From a virus, in the IMG/VR virus record IMGVR_UViG_3300044527_000465, positions 1-20,186 of that record: a DNA stretch of 20,186 bases; one strand, written 5' to 3'. The position numbers and the translations under genes were made by a program. Within the stretch, counting starts at the first letter, position 1; every line of letters begins with the position of its first letter. Below, one piece after another: positions 12,376 through 19,689 of this stretch. The notes under the pieces were generated by a model. It was not told the origin of the DNA. It ran no database searches and saw only the letters and a program-made list of their open reading frames with translations.

Positions 12376-12587
12376 CATCCGAAATCGTGAACCGACTGAG
12401 GAAGAACAGCGAGTGCCTTGCGCCGTCGATCATGCTTGAGGCGGCTGACACCATCGAACGCCTCCGCGAGGAGCGCGATGATGCGCGGCGGGAGGTGTGC
12501 GAATGGTGCGGGCTGTTTACAAATGAGCCACCGCAAGACGTGGCAGTAAAGAACAACTGGGATTGTTTCAACGAGGACGGCAAGTGA
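12372..12587 (+). CDS. Small phage protein with EAADTIERLREER helix and CxxC (71 aa)
   Basis: ATG 12372 follows AAAGGA by five bases and overlaps the preceding stop. The helix LEAADTIERLREERDDARRE is shared by many short phage proteins (Lar-like and Ea8.5-like leaders), and the CEWCGLF that follows could bind zinc. The C-terminus is acidic and polar. Function is unknown. The stop overlaps a GTG start of the next gene as GTGA. Confidence 0.65.
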   Translation: MTSEIVNRLRKNSECLAPSIMLEAADTIERLREERDDARREVCEWCGLFTNEPPQDVAVKNNWDCFNEDGK

Positions 12588-12733
12588 AGGACAATGACCG
12601 CTGCGAGTGCGAAATCTGCCGCGAGTACCGATCCCAGGACCGCGTCATCAATGCCGTGGTCATCTGCATCGGTTTCGTCGCCGCCGCCATCATGGGTTAC
12701 GTTGGCGTGATATGCTTCCGCGTATGGCAGTAA
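12584..12733 (+). CDS. Small membrane protein with N-terminal CxCxxC (49 aa)
   Basis: The GTG start at 12584 overlaps the previous stop (GTGA). A short N-terminus with CECEIC (metal-binding spacing) and charged residues leads into one hydrophobic segment, about residues 22-45 (VINAVVICIGFVAAAIMGYV within it), ending RVWQ. A single-span inner-membrane protein with its Cys-rich end on one side is likely. It could be a superinfection, lysis or host-interaction factor; no family is recognised. It was too short for a routine gene list, but the coupling supports it. Confidence 0.5.
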   Translation: MKDNDRCECEICREYRSQDRVINAVVICIGFVAAAIMGYVGVICFRVWQ

Positions 12734-12975
12734 TCACGACCTACGATCAATTCAAGGCCACCATCACCGAAGCCGTGGCCGCCGCTGGCGGCACGCGATC
12801 CGGCCTTGCCCGCGAGATGGAAGCCAACGGCATCCTGCGCGCCCATACCGTCCGATGCCTCCTCGGCACACCCGGCACGGTCATCGGGAAGCGCAAGCCC
12901 ACCTTCGACTCCATCCTGAAGGTGGCGAACGCCGCCGGGTTTGACCTCGTGTTGCAAAACCGAAAGGCACGGTAA
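12724..12975 (+). CDS. HTH (XRE-like) DNA-binding protein (83 aa)
   Basis: ATG 12724 lies inside the end of the previous gene (10-base overlap). The sequence follows the lambda-repressor-type pattern: ITEAVAAAGGTRSGLAREME (helices 1-2), LRAHTVRCLLG (recognition helix region), then FDSILKVANAAGFDLVLQN (helices 4-5, the usual ending of XRE domains). It has no effector domain. A role in control of late gene expression is plausible, since it lies just before the terminase genes. Confidence 0.7.
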   Translation: MAVITTYDQFKATITEAVAAAGGTRSGLAREMEANGILRAHTVRCLLGTPGTVIGKRKPTFDSILKVANAAGFDLVLQNRKAR

Positions 12976-12997
12976 GATGCAGTCAGAAGGGGGCATT

Positions 12998-13420
12998 ATG
13001 CCCGACGAAACGCCCGACCCCCGTAGGGGGAAGGGGGATACTCGTGACCTGGTTTCCCGGCGCGAGAAAACCCTGCACCTGTCATGCCTTGAGCGCGCCG
13101 TGTACGGCGGGTGGGACATTCCCGCCCCTGCCGCGCAGGCCGCTCCCGCGTTCCTCATGGATGTGATGAACGACCCCAACATGGACACCCGCACCCGCGT
13201 GCGCGCCGTGGAGGTCATGGCCGCCCTGTCGCGTGATCGGGTCGATGCCACCGTCCAACTGGACCGCATCTACCGCCTTGAGGACGGAACCGCCACCGAG
13301 CGCGTGGAGATCACCGCCGATATGCCGGACGGGGCGCTTGAGGCCGTGGCCCGCTCCATCGCCGGCGTGGCCCCGGCAGAACCTTCCAAGCCGTGCCAAA
13401 AGCCCAAGCGCAAGCCCTGA
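12998..13420 (+). CDS. Probable small terminase subunit (140 aa)
   Basis: It overlaps the large terminase gene by 28 bases and has the composition of a small terminase: Arg-rich N-terminus, helical middle (CLERAVYGGWDIP, APAFLMDVMNDPNMDTRTRV, RAVEVMAALSRDRVD) and a short strand region with a basic tail. The LERAxxxGWxIP … RxRAVEVMxAL pattern is seen in proteins encoded just before phage large terminases. I chose ATG 12998 because AAGGGGG is five bases upstream; an ATG at 12977 is possible. Recognition of phage DNA ends for packaging is inferred from position. Confidence 0.6.
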   Translation: MPDETPDPRRGKGDTRDLVSRREKTLHLSCLERAVYGGWDIPAPAAQAAPAFLMDVMNDPNMDTRTRVRAVEVMAALSRDRVDATVQLDRIYRLEDGTATERVEITADMPDGALEAVARSIAGVAPAEPSKPCQKPKRKP

Positions 13421-14838
13421 CCGCGACCCAGGCCGTGGAGGCCGCACGGGAGAACCCGGCGGCCTTTATCGCATTGCTCATCGGCAAGCCCATCAGCGGA
13501 CTGCAACGCGAACTGCTGATCCACGCCACCACCCACCACCGCTGGTACGGTGAACTACCAAGAGGTCACGGGAAAACGTCTAGTCTGACGTATTTGGCCG
13601 CGTGGTGGCTTGGCCGCCGCCCTGCTACCCGCTTCAAACTCATCGGGTCCAACGACGAGGCCGCCAGCGCCACGAGCCGCTTCCTGCGCGACATCATCCG
13701 CAGCCCCCTGTACCGGGCCGTGTTCCCCCACGTTGCCCTCAAGCCCGGTGAGGACACCGTGACGGCCTGGAGCGTGACCGCGCCCGGTCTGCCTGCCCGC
13801 CGCGACCCGTCCGTGCAAGCCTCCGGCATCTTCGGCCGCACGGGCGGCCGCGCTGACATCCTGTGGCCCGATGACATCTGCGACCTCCGCAACGCGGTAC
13901 TGCAACCCGCACTCCGCGAACAGGTCAAGGAGGCGATGGCGAACATTTGGCTGCCGATGCTTGACCCGTCCGCCAAGCACCCGGCGCGCATTTGGCGCAC
14001 GGCCACGCCCTTCCATACGGATGACATCACCGCCCAATGGCGGCGCGAGTGCGAGGAGAACGGCACGCTCCTGCGGAAGCCATGCCGGGGCTTGGAAAGC
14101 CCGTGGCCCGAAGTCTTTACGGCCGAACTGCTCAACCGCAATCGCCGCGAGATGGGGCCGATGGCCTACGCCCGCGCCTACGAGCTTGTGCCGCTGTCCT
14201 CTGACCTCCTCGTGTTCCGGCCCGAATGGGTGCGCTATCACGATGGCAACCACACGGGGTCGCGCACCATCGCCGCCATCGACTGGGGGTACGGCCGCAA
14301 GCGCCAGGAGCGCGACGATCCCGACTACTCCGTCTGCATCGTGGGCGAGGTGGACTACAACCGCAACCTGTACCTGACCGACATCCTGCGCGTGCGCGAG
14401 TCCTTCCCGGACTTCGCCCGCATGGCGAAGGAACTGGTGGAGCGCCGGGGCTGCCAACTGGTTCTCGCCGAGGCCAATGGGCCGCAAAAGGGCGTGTTCG
14501 ACCAATTCCGCATGGGTTGCCGTCAACCCGTCATCCCCGTGGAACGCGGGGCGGACAAGCACCTCCGCGCCGCTGGGGCGCAGCCCTTCGTTGAGCAGGG
14601 CCGCCTTCACTTCCCCCAGGCTGCCAACGGCCAAGCCGCGCCCGACTTCCGCGTGGTGCTGGACGAGCTGCTGTCGTTCCCCGCCGGGTCGCACGATGAC
14701 ACCGTGGACGTTGTGGTGGACCTCTGCAACGCGGCCGCCAGCGGCACGGTGGTGAGCCAAGGCGGCGTGGTCACCGTCAACACCACGCCCACGCGGATGT
14801 TTGAATCGCGTGGTCCGAAGCGAAGGATGTTCGGGTGA
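13393..14838 (+). CDS. terL: Large terminase subunit, packaging ATPase and nuclease (481 aa)
   Basis: This motor protein cuts and pumps phage DNA into procapsids. The Walker A-type motif LPRGHGKTS (55-63, K61) and Walker B ILWPDD (156-161) with D160-D161 form the ATPase. The C-terminal RNase H-like nuclease has D297 (AAIDWGYG), E360 (LVLAEANG), and D435/D436-D439 (SHDDTVDVVVDL). Length is normal and no motif is missing. The only close start is GTG 13393, inside the end of the small terminase gene. The portal gene follows after 12 bases. A very long open frame opposite (13555-15264) is an artefact of GC-rich codon use. Confidence 0.95.
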   Translation: MPKAQAQALTATQAVEAARENPAAFIALLIGKPISGLQRELLIHATTHHRWYGELPRGHGKTSSLTYLAAWWLGRRPATRFKLIGSNDEAASATSRFLRDIIRSPLYRAVFPHVALKPGEDTVTAWSVTAPGLPARRDPSVQASGIFGRTGGRADILWPDDICDLRNAVLQPALREQVKEAMANIWLPMLDPSAKHPARIWRTATPFHTDDITAQWRRECEENGTLLRKPCRGLESPWPEVFTAELLNRNRREMGPMAYARAYELVPLSSDLLVFRPEWVRYHDGNHTGSRTIAAIDWGYGRKRQERDDPDYSVCIVGEVDYNRNLYLTDILRVRESFPDFARMAKELVERRGCQLVLAEANGPQKGVFDQFRMGCRQPVIPVERGADKHLRAAGAQPFVEQGRLHFPQAANGQAAPDFRVVLDELLSFPAGSHDDTVDVVVDLCNAAASGTVVSQGGVVTVNTTPTRMFESRGPKRRMFG

Positions 14839-14850
14839 GTCGTTAGACTG

Positions 14851-16347
14851 ATGCGAATGGCCGACCCGCAGCACAGCAATCCTCTGATGCCGAACGCCGT
14901 TCCGGGCGCTGGCCTTCCGCCCGCACGACGGCCGCGCAAGCCCCTGCCCGCGCCCACGAGCCGCGGACCCACCGGGCCGCTTGCCCTGCCCGTGGAAGTG
15001 CAGCGGTCGTACTTCCGTACCGCGTCCCTGATGCTGCGAAACAGCAGCCTCGCGTACCGCCTGGATGTGAACTACCAGGCCATGATGCGGATGGACGCGG
15101 ACATCGAAGGTGTCCTGCGCTCCCTCCTCGTCACCCTTGCTGGCCTTGAGTGGTCCGTGACGGCGGACGATGATGACAACCCTCGGACGCAGAAACTCGC
15201 GTCCCGCATTGCCGACATCATCAACGCCATCCCTCGGCGCAGCGACCTGTTCCGCGCCATGCACGAGGCCGTGTGGTACGGCGTGTCCGCGACCAACATC
15301 GTCTACGAGAAGGACGCGAAGCTCGGCGTGCGCGTGGCCGAATGGATTCCGTTCGCCGCTGACACCCTAGCATTCGACCAGCGCGGCAACGTGGCAATGC
15401 GCGTGGGTGCGGCGTACATCAATGAATCGTCGGTGACCGACCTTGGCTTTGACTCGCTCGTCCACCTGTTCGACGAGAACGAGCGACGCGCCATTGTCCT
15501 GCACCGCGTGTTCACGACCGCCCCAAATTTCATCGACCCGAACAGCGCCGACCAGGTCTACCGCGGCGTGGGCGCACGCGATGTGTGCTGGTACATTTGG
15601 CTGCTGAAGCAGGAGATCCTTCAGAACGCCGCTGCCTACGCGGAGCGGTACGCGCTCGGCATCCGGGTGGGCTACTACCCCGCTGGCAACGATGCGGCCA
15701 AGAGCGAGATGCTGACGGTTCTTCAGAACCTCGTCAACGACAATTCCGTGGTGCTGCCGCGTATCGGCCCGAACGAGTCGATGTACGACATCGACATCAA
15801 GGACGCGAACGCGGGCCGCGCTCAAATCTTCATGGAGATGGTCGATTGGTGCAGCAGCAAGCTCAAGGAGGCCATCCTGGGGCAGTCGCTCTCGAGCGAG
15901 GCGGGCAGCACGGGCCTCGGCTCCGGCGTTGCCGACCTTCACGCTGACACCCTGTCCCGCGTGATCCGCTACCACGCGGACGCGCTGGCGGAATCCATCA
16001 CCACCGACCTGGTGCGCGTGGTCGCCAAGATGCTCGGCGCGTCCGATGACGAAGCCCGCGCCATCCGTTTCAACTTCGCCCCGGAGCGCCCGGACACCAA
16101 GGAGCGCCTGGAGGCCGTGGAGAAGTTCGTGGCCCTCGGCGGCCGCGTCAGCGAACGCGAGGTGCGCGACCTCCTCGGCCTTGCCGAACCGATGGACGGC
16201 GAACCCGTCCTCGGTGGCAAGTCGGCCGGCGGGGACAACCCCATTGCAGCCATGCTTGGCATGGGCAACGATGCCCCGGAGGGTGAGGAACCCGCCCCGC
16301 AGGCTCCCAAGGTCGTGGCCGTCCGCAAGCGCAAGCGCAAGGCATGA
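14851..16347 (+). CDS. Portal protein, DUF935 (Mu gp29-like) (498 aa)
   Basis: The portal forms the dodecameric ring at the capsid vertex through which DNA passes. The core has the DUF935 features: YRLDVNYQAMMRMDADIEGV (split from a longer stretch) and LEWSVTADDDD near the N-terminus, HEAVWYGVSATNIVYE, and the signature LGQSLSSEAGSTGLGSGVA at about 343-361. N-terminal Pro-rich and C-terminal Lys/Arg tails are likely disordered. An ATG six bases after the chosen start is an alternative. The stop overlaps the MuF start (ATGA), the usual portal-MuF order. Confidence 0.9.
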   Translation: MRMADPQHSNPLMPNAVPGAGLPPARRPRKPLPAPTSRGPTGPLALPVEVQRSYFRTASLMLRNSSLAYRLDVNYQAMMRMDADIEGVLRSLLVTLAGLEWSVTADDDDNPRTQKLASRIADIINAIPRRSDLFRAMHEAVWYGVSATNIVYEKDAKLGVRVAEWIPFAADTLAFDQRGNVAMRVGAAYINESSVTDLGFDSLVHLFDENERRAIVLHRVFTTAPNFIDPNSADQVYRGVGARDVCWYIWLLKQEILQNAAAYAERYALGIRVGYYPAGNDAAKSEMLTVLQNLVNDNSVVLPRIGPNESMYDIDIKDANAGRAQIFMEMVDWCSSKLKEAILGQSLSSEAGSTGLGSGVADLHADTLSRVIRYHADALAESITTDLVRVVAKMLGASDDEARAIRFNFAPERPDTKERLEAVEKFVALGGRVSEREVRDLLGLAEPMDGEPVLGGKSAGGDNPIAAMLGMGNDAPEGEEPAPQAPKVVAVRKRKRKA

Positions 16348-18260
16348 ACCGCGCCGCGCTAGACAAGCACCTCCGCAGCGTCCTCAAGGAGGCGCAGCAG
16401 GCGTACCGCAAGGGCATCGCAGCCCAGGTACTGGGGGAAACGGGCGCGGAGCATTGGCAGACGTTCCACGAGGCAACGTCGGCCCTTCTGATGGCATCGT
16501 GGCTCTTTGGCGCACGGCAGGCCATCGACAAGGCCAAGATCCCGGACGAGGCCGTGGCGGGGATGCTCGAGGACAACACGGCCCTGACCTTCGACCGCCT
16601 TGAAACGGGCGTTGTGCTGGAGGGGTTCGGCCGCGATTTCCTCGCCCCCATCGCCAACTGGTTCCGCACCCGCGTGCCGATCTCGCGCACGGATTGGGAT
16701 GTGCTGATTGAGGCCGCCCAGCGCAGCGGCGGCGAGGTGGCCGACCACGAGCGCGACAACGCCCTGCCCGATATGCGCGCCCGTAACCCGGTGCTTGATT
16801 CGCTCCTGCGCGGCATCACGGTCAACCCCCAGGGTGGGCAAATCTCCACGGCCAAGCGGATCACGGACGGCACGTTCTTTGTGACCGCCATGAACCCCAA
16901 GCAGACGCGGCAGACGCAGGAGCTGATTGCCCGCGTCATCGAAGAGAAACCCGGCAAGTCCGTGGTGGGCAAGTGGATACGCAAGATGAACCTCGGGGAC
17001 TTCGTGACCACCACGCAGATGGTCACGGGTACGCACCTGACCACGGCGCGGCTTGAGACCGTGCTACGCACGAACACCAACCGGGCGGCCACGGAAGGGC
17101 TTGCGGAGACCCTGCGCGAACCGAAGGTGCAGGCGTTCGTGCCGCTGGTGGAATACAGCGCGACCGGGGACAACCGGACGCGGCCCACGCATCAGGGCTT
17201 GGACGGCTACATCGGCACGATGGAGATGTTCGACCGCCAGGGGATCGCACCGCCGTGCGGATTCAACTGTTTCCCGTCTTGGCAACCTGTTGAGGGGGCC
17301 GTGGACATGGGCTTCCGTACGTCATATTGCGGTGCGCTGGTACACCTCAATACGCGGTCGGGTGGCACTATCGCAGCGACAGCCAATCACCCAATACTGA
17401 CCGACCGGGGATGGATTCCGGCCCACGCTGTCAAGGTTGGCGACAAGATGCTGCGCCGCAGCGTCAAGCCCGTGAACGCGGCGGAAGGACTTGGATACAA
17501 CCAGGGCAACTACTTGCAGCCCACGGCCTTGCAGATATTCAACGCGCTCGCGGCGAAGGCTGTAACCCGTACGACTGTCAGCGCGAAGGCCAACGGCCAT
17601 ATGTTCGATGGCGATGCCATGAGCGCGCATGGCGAAATCGACGTTGTAAGGACCGACCGCGTACTGGTGTTCGATGTGTTCAACGCCCAGGGCGCGAATA
17701 GCCTCCAAGAGCGGCAGCTCGTCGGGGCTGGTCAGCCGAGCCTTGGATTTGGCGCATCGGATCAATTCGTTCATGCTTCGCTTTCGGCCACGAACGGCAG
17801 CCCAAGCCGCCCCGCATTGCCGTTTGACGGCAGCCGGATCTTGCTTGATTCCGCTCCATTTGAGCGTTTCGGCCTCCCCCTGCGTGCGGAGCTTGATGCC
17901 TCGCTTGAGGAGTCGGCGATCAATCGCACCACGAGATACGCCGAGCGATTTGGCGATTTGGTTGGTGCTTTCGCCGGCACGGTAACGCTTGACGATGTTG
18001 TCGATGTCGATGTTGTTTCTAAGTGGGAGGGGCATGTGTATGACTTCCGAAGCAGCAGCGGCATTCTACTCGCTGACGGTTTGATCGTGAGTAATTGCCG
18101 CTGCGCGCTGATACCCGTGCCGGCGGCTCGCGCCCTCGAGCGCGGGTGGACGGATGTGAATGGCAACGTGAACTACGCCGCGCTGAAGCGGCACAACGGG
18201 AAGCGCCAGCAGCTCATCGACACGCGGCAGATTCCCGATCCCGGATTTGTGAATGCATAA
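16344..18260 (+). CDS. MuF-like minor head protein interrupted by an intein (638 aa precursor)
   Basis: MuF-family proteins sit at the portal vertex and help assemble or inject the head. The N-extein (residues 1-308) is helical and ends with the family block RTRPTHQGLDG … PPCGFN; the C-extein (585-638) begins CRCALIPV. Joined, they give the MuF signature PPCGFNCRCALIPV, so the host protein would be 362 residues, a normal size. Residues 309-584 are a Hint intein inserted just before the first Cys of CRC. The start overlaps the portal stop (ATGA). Extein codons are GC-rich at position three (17 of 20 in a sampled stretch); the intein is less so. Splicing is needed for a functional head protein. 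Confidence 0.92.
   Translation: MNRAALDKHLRSVLKEAQQAYRKGIAAQVLGETGAEHWQTFHEATSALLMASWLFGARQAIDKAKIPDEAVAGMLEDNTALTFDRLETGVVLEGFGRDFLAPIANWFRTRVPISRTDWDVLIEAAQRSGGEVADHERDNALPDMRARNPVLDSLLRGITVNPQGGQISTAKRITDGTFFVTAMNPKQTRQTQELIARVIEEKPGKSVVGKWIRKMNLGDFVTTTQMVTGTHLTTARLETVLRTNTNRAATEGLAETLREPKVQAFVPLVEYSATGDNRTRPTHQGLDGYIGTMEMFDRQGIAPPCGFNCFPSWQPVEGAVDMGFRTSYCGALVHLNTRSGGTIAATANHPILTDRGWIPAHAVKVGDKMLRRSVKPVNAAEGLGYNQGNYLQPTALQIFNALAAKAVTRTTVSAKANGHMFDGDAMSAHGEIDVVRTDRVLVFDVFNAQGANSLQERQLVGAGQPSLGFGASDQFVHASLSATNGSPSRPALPFDGSRILLDSAPFERFGLPLRAELDASLEESAINRTTRYAERFGDLVGAFAGTVTLDDVVDVDVVSKWEGHVYDFRSSSGILLADGLIVSNCRCALIPVPAARALERGWTDVNGNVNYAALKRHNGKRQQLIDTRQIPDPGFVNA
17268..18095 (+). mobile_element. 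Hint intein inside the MuF gene (276 aa)
   Basis: The element begins with Cys1 (CFPSW, block A) and has block B as T38-A-N-H41 followed by PILTDRGW. It ends with HVYDF (block F) and ADGLIVSN (block G), then Cys+1 of the C-extein. The last residue is Asn276 as in class 1 inteins, but the residue before it is Ser275 where His is usual, so C-terminal cleavage may be slower or use another residue. The length exceeds that of a mini-intein by about 130 residues. The extra middle has no LAGLIDADG or HNH motif in the sense frame. Instead it overlaps an antisense endonuclease-like ORF. Base composition is less GC-rich at sense third positions than in the exteins. Confidence 0.9.
17322..18035 (-). CDS. 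Antisense homing-endonuclease-like ORF nested in the intein (237 aa)
   Basis: The ORF lies wholly inside the intein on the opposite strand, each codon being the complement of one intein codon. Residues 14-46 form a helix-turn-helix (YRAGESTNQIAKSLGVSRGA, then IDRRLLKRGI). Residues 103-180 resemble a Vsr/DUF559-type nuclease: SPDE with E106, QYAVGPYNVDF with D133, IAIE with E144, and a LQVVALVV strand. The usual GGxxH after the second Glu is not present (HMAVGLRADS), so activity is uncertain. GGAAG lies eight bases before the ATG and TAGAAT (18068-18063) about 27 bases before it. Over the first 60 codons GC is 35, 26 and 42 at positions 1, 2, 3, a coding-like order for this strand. Whether it is expressed is unknown. 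Confidence 0.6.
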   Translation of the reverse strand: MPLPLRNNIDIDNIVKRYRAGESTNQIAKSLGVSRGAIDRRLLKRGIKLRTQGEAETLKWSGIKQDPAAVKRQCGAAWAAVRGRKRSMNELIRCAKSKARLTSPDELPLLEAIRALGVEHIEHQYAVGPYNVDFAMRAHGIAIEHMAVGLRADSRTGYSLRRERVEYLQGRGLQVVALVVSKSFRRVHGLDAAAQHLVANLDSVGRNPSPVGQYWVIGCRCDSATRPRIEVYQRTAI

Positions 18261-18281
18261 ATCGCATAGGAGGACGCTACG

Positions 18282-19688
18282 ATGGAAGGTATGAGCAACA
18301 ATCGCAACGAAATCGAACAGCGGCTCGGGGTGTTTGCGCGACCTGGCGCAAAGGCGAAGATGGGCATCCTGGATCGCATCAGCCGCGGTTTGAGTGCCGC
18401 CACGGCAAAGCCCGTTGATCCCACCACGCCGCAGTATGCCTCCGGCCTGAACGCCGCGAAGAAGGCCGCGGAGGATGCCAAGAGCAACTACGACTACATG
18501 GCCGATCTGAACGATGCTCGGTTCAAGCAGCTTGACAATTACGTCAAGGTGACGAGCAGCATGATTGCCAAGATGAACTCCACGGCCGATATCCAGCGGC
18601 TCATTGCTGGCCTCAAGGCCGCGGTGGCTGCGCGTGTGTTCGTGCAGTCTTCCATGAAGACCCCGTTCTCTCGGTCTCAAGCGAAGACTGTGTTCGCCTC
18701 ACAGATGAGCGATGCTGATAGGGCATTGAACACTCAAATCAGCAACGCATTGAGCAAGATTATCAAGTCGTGGGATGCTTGTCAGAATCTTGAAAAAATC
18801 CTTCGGTATGCCGCAGACGACAACCGGAAGAATGAAAAGGGAAACCAATTCAAGGCTTTGAAGGTTGAAGCCTATTGGTTGGCAGATAAAATCAACGATC
18901 TTGCCGTTGAGGCGAGTCAACTTGGTCAATACAAGGGACGAATCAAGACGACTGAAGAGCTGCGCGCAGAAGTAGCCAAGGCTCAAGACCTACTTCGCAA
19001 GCTTGTGCCATTGAACCAAAAGGCGGACATGATTCGCCGCAACGCACAAAAGGTGGAAAAGTCGGGAACGTTCTCGCGCCTGGGTGAAAAGACCGAATTT
19101 GTTTCACAGAGCCGTCAACTTTATACGGAATACAAGAAGCAGATCAGCAAAGCATTCAAGGCGGCCGAACGCCTTCAAGGTCTCGCAAGCGACTTTGAGT
19201 GGAATCTCAAAGACAAGCAGTCTGCTGCAAAGAAGCAAAAGAAGAATGACAAGGCAAATCAGTTTGCTGCGTTGATCAAAGAACTCAATTCGCTTCTGCG
19301 TGACATGGACAACGTTTCTATGGACGCAAGCGGTCTTGGTATGGAATACGGACAGTCTTTTGACGACATGAAGGCAGATGCAGACAAGAGTCAAGACATA
19401 GTTCGCAAGACTGCAATCTTGGCTGCAAAGTTTGACGCGATCAAGCGCAAGGCATCGGAAGTACAAAAGATGAATTCGGCGCGTATTACCGCTTCCCGCC
19501 CCGGCGCGAAGGCCACCGCCGCCAAGCCCGAGATCGATGATACCGAGCAGGACAAGGCCGGCCTCAAGCTTATGGAGAAGGCCGACAAGGCCGTCAGCGA
19601 CAAGATCCGCACACTCATCAAGGAAGGCAAGCCGCAGGACCAGGCGGTTGCCATTGCGCTCGACATGAAGCGCCGAGGAGAACTCTGA
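18282..19688 (+). CDS. Helical head-module protein with internal duplication (468 aa)
   Basis: AGGAGG eight bases before ATG 18282 sets the start. The protein is nearly all helix and rich in Lys, Ala, Asp and Gln. Residues 126-260 and 261-396 are two copies of one unit: FSRSQAKTVFASQ matches FSRLGEKTEFVSQ, and NEKGNQFKAL matches NDKANQFAAL. The C-terminus (IRTLIKEGKPQDQAVAIALD) is a motif found at the end of several phage head-region proteins. Its position between MuF and the next structural gene suits a scaffold or other assembly factor, but this is inferred from context. The repeated part is less GC-rich (27 G+C in 60 at 18781-18840) than the ends (34 in 60 at 19561-19620). Confidence 0.65.
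   Translation: MEGMSNNRNEIEQRLGVFARPGAKAKMGILDRISRGLSAATAKPVDPTTPQYASGLNAAKKAAEDAKSNYDYMADLNDARFKQLDNYVKVTSSMIAKMNSTADIQRLIAGLKAAVAARVFVQSSMKTPFSRSQAKTVFASQMSDADRALNTQISNALSKIIKSWDACQNLEKILRYAADDNRKNEKGNQFKALKVEAYWLADKINDLAVEASQLGQYKGRIKTTEELRAEVAKAQDLLRKLVPLNQKADMIRRNAQKVEKSGTFSRLGEKTEFVSQSRQLYTEYKKQISKAFKAAERLQGLASDFEWNLKDKQSAAKKQKKNDKANQFAALIKELNSLLRDMDNVSMDASGLGMEYGQSFDDMKADADKSQDIVRKTAILAAKFDAIKRKASEVQKMNSARITASRPGAKATAAKPEIDDTEQDKAGLKLMEKADKAVSDKIRTLIKEGKPQDQAVAIALDMKRRGEL
18657..19469 (+). repeat. Protein-level tandem duplication (two units of about 135 codons)
   Basis: Units span about 18657-19061 and 19062-19469. They align along their length at protein level with conserved marks (FSR, SQ, QIS, NQF, AS.LG, KSQD/KAQD, VEK/VQK), but the DNA has diverged, so the duplication is old. 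A third, weaker copy further upstream is not convincing. Confidence 0.7.
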
Positions 19689-19689
19689 T

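Noticed and set aside
13555-15264. 569-aa open frame antisense to the terminase and portal
   Set aside because: It is codon-aligned with GC-rich sense genes, where antisense stops are rare. Its translation is compositionally odd (His/Gly/Val-rich) and shows no domain. This is the control case showing that an open antisense frame alone is not evidence; the intein ORF is kept because of its HTH and nuclease motifs.
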